From positions 2,551,839-2,615,838 of the forward strand of contig NC_030989.1 of NCBI RefSeq assembly GCF_000149955.1: a stretch of DNA of 64,000 nucleotides, written 5' to 3'. Of the stretch, positions 57,209-64,000 are shown piece by piece; position 1 is the first letter of the stretch; each line of letters begins with the position of its first letter. A program made the translations under genes and the position numbers. The notes beneath the pieces were generated by a model, which saw nothing but the letters and a program-made list of their open reading frames with translations, made no database searches and had not been told where the DNA came from. The DNA comes from Fusarium oxysporum f. sp. lycopersici 4287 (lineage: Eukaryota > Ascomycota > Sordariomycetes > Hypocreales > Nectriaceae).

Positions 57209-58691
57209 AAATGAGATGGGGCATAATAACGAAATGAACTGTAACGATAATGTACAAGGGCTGATACATACGAGGGAGGCAGCCCATGCTTCGTGGGTGA
57301 GATTGAAAGGCGCAAAGACCAATTGGCAAGGGTACTCATTGTTTGCTACTGGATTGTTTTTTTTTACATGGTATAGCACATATTGCACGCATCGCATTAA
57401 ACATAAAGATAGAGATCAGCCCTTAAGCGGCATACGAATAATAGAATGGCATCAATTATCACATGAACCTCGGGCAGCGATAACGAGTGAGATCGGGAAA
57501 TCTAGAGCTAAAAACACCAAGCGCAATAAAGGCCTCATAAGGCAATTTGATGCCTAAACAAAGCGTTCAATGCATGCAAGATGATGAACGCTGAGGCAAG
57601 AGAGTTTGAGGTCTCCGAGCTGGGATCTCAGAATACCAATCAAAGGCCTAATGAGTTGAAAGTTAAAGCAAAGGTCTCCTGAGTTCATCGTCAACTTGCA
57701 TCAGGTTTATCTTCAAGTTGCCTTTTATCCTAAAGTTGCCTGTATTCTCGTCTCTTGTGATCGACGTCGCGTTTTCCTACCTCATCTCAATGGCCATTCA
57801 ATTCAGCTGGGAACCTCACGCATGAAGCATTGAATCAGTGTCAACATGTGAAACCTTGACTCGAACAGGCTTGACTCAAGAAGAGGCGCTTAACCTTGGC
57901 CCCAGTCCACAAAAGCTCCCCTTGGTCCGTACCTACGCGACTCAATCAGCACCACAAAAGAAAAAAAACATCTCAATTTTATTTAGCGGAACAACTCTTG
58001 TTCCAGAAGTCTTCTCTGCGGCGCTCTAAATAACGTGACCATTCAGCCACTCACGAAAGGTCAGACCCTTATCTGCGGTGGTGTGCTCCACTCTCTTCAG
58101 GAACCCAAGACAAGCATGTGAGATTAGATCTTCTCTTCTCGAAATTGCCTCTTCTCTTTGCCTTTAGCCTTTCGTATCAGAAGAGGCGATCCCACGGTAG
58201 ACTTTCTCTCACCGCAATTGAAGAGCTCAACAAAATTGTAGTATAGCAGCAAGGCTCCCTTGCAAGAATGAACCCACTCGGTTAACCTCTGTGCTAAGCT
58301 CACAGCTTAAGGGTCCTTTTTCGTTCTCCACATCGTGAACACGTCTCCCTCAACTCTCCATGATCTCCCGCACATCGTGGGGCCATGATTGGCCTGCCAC
58401 GAGTCCAAGTTCTGGACCCCTATTCATGGGTCCCTGAAGTTTGGTGGTCTTCTCAGAAGTTTTTTTTTTTTCGTATGCTATTTCGGATTAGGTCAAGACC
58501 GGTAATCCTGAGACGAGGTCTGGTCTGGTATCAGTAGCTAGGAATAAATAATAAGAGCTTTGTTGGGGCGGGAACCTTCTTCTTCTCCCCGTCACCTCCC
58601 GCCTCTCTTCTTTCTCTCCTCCTCTTTAAACTTTCCTTCTCTTCCTCTCGAGTGAGTCTTGACAATTGCATCTTCTGCATACGTTAGTACA
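57209..58691. promoter_or_regulatory. 1.5-kb upstream region of desaturase
   Basis: Pyrimidine-rich tract at 58570-58650 just before the gene, typical of highly expressed fungal genes. No coding sequence seen. A T-run at 58460-58470 is the only other simple repeat. Confidence 0.45.
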
Positions 58692-60044
58692 ATGGCGACT
58701 CGACAGCGAACTGCCACCACTGTTGTGGTCGAGGACCTCCCCAAGGTATGTCGGTCAAGCAGCTCCCCTCATCGCACCCTAACTCGTGCCCAGGTCACTC
58801 TTGAGGCCAAGTCTGAACCTCAGTTCCCCGATATCAAGACCATCAAGGATGCCATTCCCGCGCACTGCTTCCAGCCCTCGCTCGTCACCTCATTCTACTA
58901 CGTCTTCCGCGATTTTGCCATGGTCTCTGCCCTTGTCTGGGCAGCTCTCACCTACATCCCCAGCATTCCCGACCAGACCCTCCGCGTCGCAGCATGGATG
59001 GTCTATGGCTTCGTCCAGGGTCTCTTCTGCACCGGTGTCTGGATTCTCGGCCATGAGTGCGGCCACGGTGCTTTCTCCCTCCATGGAAAGATCAACAATG
59101 TGACCGGCTGGTTCCTCCACTCGTTCCTCCTCGTCCCCTACTTCAGCTGGAAGTACTCTCACCACCGCCACCACCGCTTCACCGGCCACATGGATCTCGA
59201 CATGGCTTTCGTCCCCAAGACTGAGCCCAAGCCTTCCAAGTCGCTCATGATCGCTGGCATTGACGTCGCTGAGCTTGTTGAGGATACCCCCGCTGCTCAG
59301 ATGGTCAAGCTCATCTTCCACCAGCTTTTCGGATGGCAGGCGTATCTCTTCTTCAACGCTAGCTCCGGCAAGGGCAGCAAGCAGTGGGAGCCCAAGACTG
59401 GCCTTTCCAAGTGGTTCCGAGTCAGTCACTTCGAGCCTACCAGCGCTGTTTTCCGCCCCAATGAGGCCATCTTCATCCTCATCTCCGATATCGGTCTTGC
59501 TCTTATGGGAACTGCTCTGTACTTTGCTTCCAAGCAAGTTGGTGTTTCGACCATTCTCTTCCTCTACCTTGTTCCCTACTTGTGGGTTCACCACTGGCTC
59601 GGTAAGTTCAAGATCAATCGGATTGATCGACTCGTTGCTAATTGATTAGTTGCCATTACCTACCTCCACCACCACCACACCGAGCTCCCTCACTACACCG
59701 CTGAGGGCTGGACCTACGTCAAGGGAGCTCTCGCCACTGTCGACCGTGAGTTTGGCTTCATCGGAAAGCACCTCTTCCACGGTATCATTGAGAAGCACGT
59801 TGTTCACCATCTCTTCCCGTAAGTCACCTGTCTCAATGGCACCAATCCACATCTAACCCCTCGCAGTAAGATCCCCTTCTACAAGGCTGACGAGGCCACC
59901 GAGGCCATCAAGCCCGTCATCGGCGACCACTACTGCCACGACGACCGAAGCTTCTTGGGCCAGCTGTGGACCATCTTCGGCACCCTCAAGTACGTCGAGC
60001 ACGACCCTGCCAGGCCTGGCGCTATGCGATGGAACAAGGACTAG
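58692..60044 (+). CDS. Membrane fatty-acid desaturase, delta-12/omega-3 type
   Basis: Introduces a double bond into oleoyl/linoleoyl lipids in the ER. 402 aa from exons 58692-58745, 58794-59601, 59650-59818 and 59867-60044. The three histidine boxes are H105ECGH109, H140HRHH144 and HVVHH near residue 335, all intact. Four or more membrane segments lie between them. The sequence matches, as I recall, the Fusarium enzyme described as a bifunctional delta-12/omega-3 desaturase; regioselectivity cannot be read from sequence. The start is the first ATG in the open frame before a typical fungal desaturase N-terminus. Confidence 0.93.
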
Positions 60045-60674
60045 AGCTCCGGGTCTGGTACTCGTACTGGTCTGAGGCAAAGTGCTAGGTTATGATAGAC
60101 AATTGTGATAGACATAAACGATAGATCAAGTTAGACACGACACGCGACATACGCGATTAGAAGAAACTAGACAAGCTAGAGCACTTGGCTTTCGCGCTTG
60201 GGACGCAATAAAATGGAGTTTGTTTGTTAAACTGGAGATTGAAGGGATTTGTTGAGTGAGCAAGTGAGGCACAGCCTGAGATCCATGATTCAATCCCCGC
60301 ACTTGTCGCCTCCGGGGCGTTTAAATTATCTTCCGCCAGATGCCAAGTCCGCGTTCCGCCACTGGAGTCTCAGAATGTGAGGAGACAAAATCGTGAAACA
60401 CTGAGATAACAGGATGAATCAGATATCAACTATTCTCTAGCGCAAACATGAAATTGGGTAGCATCATAGATATCCTCACATTTTGCCACGATAAGGGGTG
60501 ATTTTCAGGAGATTGTCAAGGTTCAAGCCCATGTCAAGGCACCCTAGAACCCCCGAAGCCCCTGTTAATGCGGCGGAGTTTGGCGGGCTTTCCGCTGCGC
60601 CATATCCGACAATCTGATCTGGTAGTGACAGTGGAGGTTTCAATCAATTGAGATCTGTTCCATTAAGAATCGAT
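60045..60674. other. Gene-free interval
   Basis: 3' flank of the desaturase and promoter of the second Zn2Cys6 regulator. No gene or motif noted. Confidence 0.5.
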
Positions 60675-62716
60675 ATGGAGACAGCGCACTCAAGTAGACG
60701 AAAAGGTGAGATTACGGTAAGATATCATATGGAAATTGGTCTAATGTCGTTCTGTAGCGTGCGATTACTGTGTATCGCGGAAAATTAAATGCGACGGGCG
60801 CAAACCGACATGCTCGAATTGTACACTATACGCGGTTACCTGCAAGACGACAGTGACAAGTCGAAGAAAGACGCCTCGGGACGGCGGAATCACTCCGGCG
60901 CCCTCGGTCCAGTCTGAGACTCAGTAGGTACCTGCAATTAAGTGTCGTTTCGTTGTTGTTAATGATCGCAAAGGCCCGATCGCATGTCCGGTCTTGAAGA
61001 GCGCTTAGCTAACATAGAGGCTCTTCTCTCCGCGCTTGGGGGACTTAGAGTACCAGAAACACAGCCAGGACTCGACATTTCTCTCAGCGATATTGATGTT
61101 TCTGGATCTTCAAATAGTTGGGGCATTTCGCCAATTCAGACATCTTTGGACGTAGCCCATTGCCAACATACAGCTATCTCAAATGCGGGCTCCCAATTGA
61201 CCAAGGCTGCGAGCTCAGATCAGCTCGAGCTCGCTCCTCTATCAGAAGTCCTCCCACTCGTGGACAACTATTTCCGTAATTACAACACCATAATCCCACT
61301 ACTCGAAGAAAATGTATTCATGCGCATGCTTCTCGATTGGTACTCTTCATCCACCAAGCGCTCTACGGTCGCATGGGCTGCTATAAATGTCGTCTTGGCC
61401 ATCAATTATCGCGTCCTTGAGGGAAAGACAATGGACGACCCTGCGTTTTCCCAAAGCATCCGTAATGTACGCTCTGTAATGTCAGAGTTAATGATGCAAA
61501 GCCAGGACTTGATGGGATTGCAAGTACTTCTGGGCATGGTGATCCTGTTTCAAGGATCTTCAGAGGTCCAACTCGCTATTGTTCTAACTGGGAGCGTCAT
61601 TCGGCTTGCACAAAGTCTACGGTTGAACTCGAAGAAGGCATTGGCAGGACTGTCGAAATCGAAACAGGCGCATAGAACTCGTCTGTTCTGGCTTACATAC
61701 ATCTATGACAGGGTACGTTGAACTCGCCAACTACACCCATGATACTAACGACTGGCAGGAAATGGCTCAGAGGTCTCAATGCCCGTATCACCAGCCCGAC
61801 TGTGAAACAGACATGGACCTACCAGAAGCGAACCCTGAAGAAAATCTTGGTATCATCACCTCATCAACCGACACCATTCGGTTCAACTACCTCCGTTCAT
61901 GCGCCAAGTTTGCATTCATCCAAGGAAAAGCCCATGATCTTCTCTACAGCCAAAAGTCCCATACCTTCACACCAGAAAGGAAAGCCAGATCAATCGCTCT
62001 GATAGAAGAATTGCTAAAAGAATGGGTGGACGAAATACCCCCAGAGCTTCGTACCAGAGAAGGTATTGATGAGAGGCTATCCCCATTAGCAAGGGATATG
62101 ATGGCAAATCTGTGGTCTCGCCATATTGAGACCCGGATCAAGATTCACTCGATATTCACCTTTGAAGATACGTGGATCAATAGAGTGAGGCGGTATCTCT
62201 CACCTGCTGTGATAGATGTCAGCGACGACGTTGATGGTGAGGTCAGAAGAGCGGACCTTACACCTCTACCAGCGGGATGGGACGAATGCGTTGGCAATGG
62301 TCGAGTTTGTCTGGAATTAATCAGTTCGGCAAAACTGACAGAGTATATCCTATGGTAAGCCTCCCCAAGCTTCTTATACTACTAGTACTGACATAAGTGA
62401 TAGGCTTCATACATGCACCGCACTCCCATGTCTGATCCTCATCATAGTCAACATGATCGAGTTTCCCGAGCACGATCTCGTTACGCAGGATCGGAAGCTT
62501 TTGGATAGTTGTTTTGTAGTCTTTGAAGATATGATCCAATATTTGCCCAAGGAGCCGTTTAGCACAATATTATCTATCTCTCATCAGCTGGATCGAAGGG
62601 CTAAGGGGCAGGTTTACCGCACTTTGCTGATGAAGGGGGATGTATCCCATGAGAATGATTTCCAGATGAGTCCTTCGACTGCGTGGGCACTTTTGGATGA
62701 TATCGAGTTTCAGTGA
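60675..62716 (+). CDS. Zn2Cys6 transcription factor with fungal trans domain
   Basis: 614 aa from exons 60675-60705, 60758-60923, 60974-61712, 61759-62354 and 62404-62716. The zinc cluster is ACDYCVSRKIKCDGRKPTC, followed by SNC and VTC. The middle part (about residues 150-550) is an alpha-helical fungal-specific domain: a W-A-A-I-N-V-V-L block, then R-L-F-W-L-T-Y-I-Y-D. A short helix (L-E-E-R-L-A-N-I-E-A-L-L) after the zinc cluster may be a dimerisation coil. It is adjacent to an arylamine N-acetyltransferase on the opposite strand, which could be a target, though with no evidence beyond position. Confidence 0.88.
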
Positions 62717-62875
62717 TGGAAGAACTGACCACTGTTTTGTTGGACTATCTATAGTTGAGTATTATTTCATCACAATGTGTTCAATCATAGCTTATCTTAC
62801 AAAAGCATATCAAGGAAACAATTTCATGCAAGCGACATAAGGGTATATCCTAACATCAACGGCTATGATGTAATT

Positions 62876-63880
62876 CTATGGTATAGCGCCCGCAGTTCCT
62901 CTGATAGCCCTCTCGTTCTCCTTCGTCAACTCTACACCAAAATACTTCCACAAAGCTTCTAGTCTCTCTTCCTCCGTCTTGAAAGTCTTTTCCCACTTAG
63001 TCTCTCCACCCTTTCTATACTTGAATAAATTTCCGTCGATGATAAAGGCACCATCAATGACACCACCTACGTTTTTCAAGTTCCTAGCGCTTCCGTCTGA
63101 ATAATCCTCCTTCTCAGAAGTGAACTGCACACTGACAACCTTGAAAGTGAAGAAGCTTGAAGGACTTTTAGAAGGAGACATGTTGAAGACTCGAATATCT
63201 TCAGGCAAAACCTCATAGTCCATGAAGCACCATTGAGGAACCCACTCGCCTCCATCGTGGGATCGATATTCGTATATCCAGAGCTTTTGATTGCTGACAT
63301 TTTGTGCGATAATATCATGCCGCAATCGCATTTGAAAACCGCTTGATCCCTTGTGAATACGTTCATGCTCAACTTCCAACGGTTCAGTCGGATTCCGTGC
63401 CCCAAAGCCAACATCAACGGCATATGTCCTCCCAGCAATATTCACCAAACTGAGGCAATGTGAAGTACCTCCAAATCTCCCAGCATCAGGGTTAAAGACC
63501 CTTGATCCAACCATATATGTATGGAAACCTAGGGAGAGAAGAACCGTGTTGAATAGAGTGTTGTTCTCCATGCAATAACCGCCTCGTTTCTCATTCACGA
63601 TCTTATCGTAGAGATGATCGGCGTTGACGTCGACGATGCGATGCCATGAGTAGTGAAGAGTAAGGTTTTCAAAGGGAACTGTGAGAATTTGTTGTTTTGT
63701 CAAAGTGTCGAGGTAGGACTGTTGATCTTCAGACGAGAGGTTGCTGATGTCGTACTGACGATCAGATGCCGGGAAGGCAATCCGATCGTAGTACTTCTCG
63801 AGCTGAGACTTGCTATATCGAATCCGATCTGCCATATTACAGTTGCCAGAGAAGTTTATACGAGTACCAGACATTTTCAT
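62876..63880 (-). CDS. Arylamine N-acetyltransferase (NAT family)
   Basis: Transfers acyl groups (acetyl, and in some Fusarium members malonyl) from CoA to aromatic amines. Single exon, up to 334 aa. The catalytic triad is Cys103 (RGGYC), His141 (T-S-H-C-L) and Asp156 (A-V-D-V-G-F-G). In-frame ATGs also exist at codons 3 and 16; the last (M-A-D-R-I-R-Y) would still leave the whole catalytic domain. Fusarium carries several NAT paralogues; one (FDB2/NAT1) acts on a plant benzoxazolinone product, but I cannot say which this is. It is convergent to the Zn2Cys6 regulator with 159 bp between stop codons. Confidence 0.93.
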   Translation of the reverse strand: MKMSGTRINFSGNCNMADRIRYSKSQLEKYYDRIAFPASDRQYDISNLSSEDQQSYLDTLTKQQILTVPFENLTLHYSWHRIVDVNADHLYDKIVNEKRGGYCMENNTLFNTVLLSLGFHTYMVGSRVFNPDAGRFGGTSHCLSLVNIAGRTYAVDVGFGARNPTEPLEVEHERIHKGSSGFQMRLRHDIIAQNVSNQKLWIYEYRSHDGGEWVPQWCFMDYEVLPEDIRVFNMSPSKSPSSFFTFKVVSVQFTSEKEDYSDGSARNLKNVGGVIDGAFIIDGNLFKYRKGGETKWEKTFKTEEERLEALWKYFGVELTKENERAIRGTAGAIP

Positions 63881-64000
63881 CAGTTCTAGGACTATTTATT
63901 TAATTGTTCTAACGTCGGTTATGGGATTTGTCATCAGTCATCGGGCGGCTATGGGAGTCGGCTTTTGGTGACTCCCAATGTGGATCATGTTGATAATAAT

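Noticed and set aside
58890..59594. 234-codon minus-strand frame opposite the desaturase
   Set aside because: Antisense shadow of the long conserved desaturase exon; no domain.

Overview
This window is nuclear DNA of a filamentous ascomycete, most likely a Fusarium of the oxysporum/fujikuroi group. The genes have short GT-AG introns (mostly 45-60 nt) with CTAAC/CTGAC-type branch points. The content is typical of a plant-associated fungus: an AA9 monooxygenase, a GH12 glucanase, Zn2Cys6 regulators, MFS permeases and an arylamine N-acetyltransferase. The fatty-acid desaturase at 58.7 kb looks nearly identical to the Fusarium delta-12/omega-3 enzymes as I remember them. The genus call rests on that recollection and on gene style; no search was run.

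Layout. 0-9 kb, all minus strand: a nitrate reductase cut off by the window edge, a secreted AA9 with a CBM1, a haloacid-dehalogenase-like hydrolase and a BTB/coiled-coil protein. 9.3-10.7 kb: a repeat island with a tRNA-like gene and a decayed repeat pair. 11-20.5 kb: a Na+/H+ antiporter, a DAL5-type permease facing an FAD amine/amino-acid oxidase, and an NTF2-like protein. 21-31 kb: a secreted metallopeptidase with a defensin-like C-terminal tail, a small orphan protein, a 3-beta-HSD-type dehydrogenase divergent from a Zn2Cys6 regulator, and a GPI-type aspartic protease. 31-33.5 kb: a capsule-synthesis-type glycosyltransferase convergent with a DUF2306 membrane protein.

34-41 kb: paralogous beta and alpha subunits of succinyl-CoA ligase flank an 18-exon CTP synthase. 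41.5-48.2 kb: a broken BAHD-like acyltransferase, a glycine-rich small protein, a Pho84-type phosphate permease and a GNAT-like membrane protein. 48.2-52.6 kb has no gene I can support. 52.6-64 kb: a GH12 glucanase with an N-terminal hydrophobic segment, a GT2 synthase, the desaturase, a second Zn2Cys6 regulator and an arylamine N-acetyltransferase.

The genes do not form one pathway or an evident secondary-metabolite cluster. Local partnerships that can be argued are the SCS alpha/beta pair, the permease/oxidase pair, and the regulator/dehydrogenase pair with two identical 9-bp palindromes between them. The most unusual items are the metallopeptidase-defensin fusion, the micro-exons of the CTP synthase, a 2-nt exon in the first Zn2Cys6 gene, and the divergent SCS pair. 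Gene models were built by hand: every complete model was checked for reading-frame closure across its introns, but none has transcript support.
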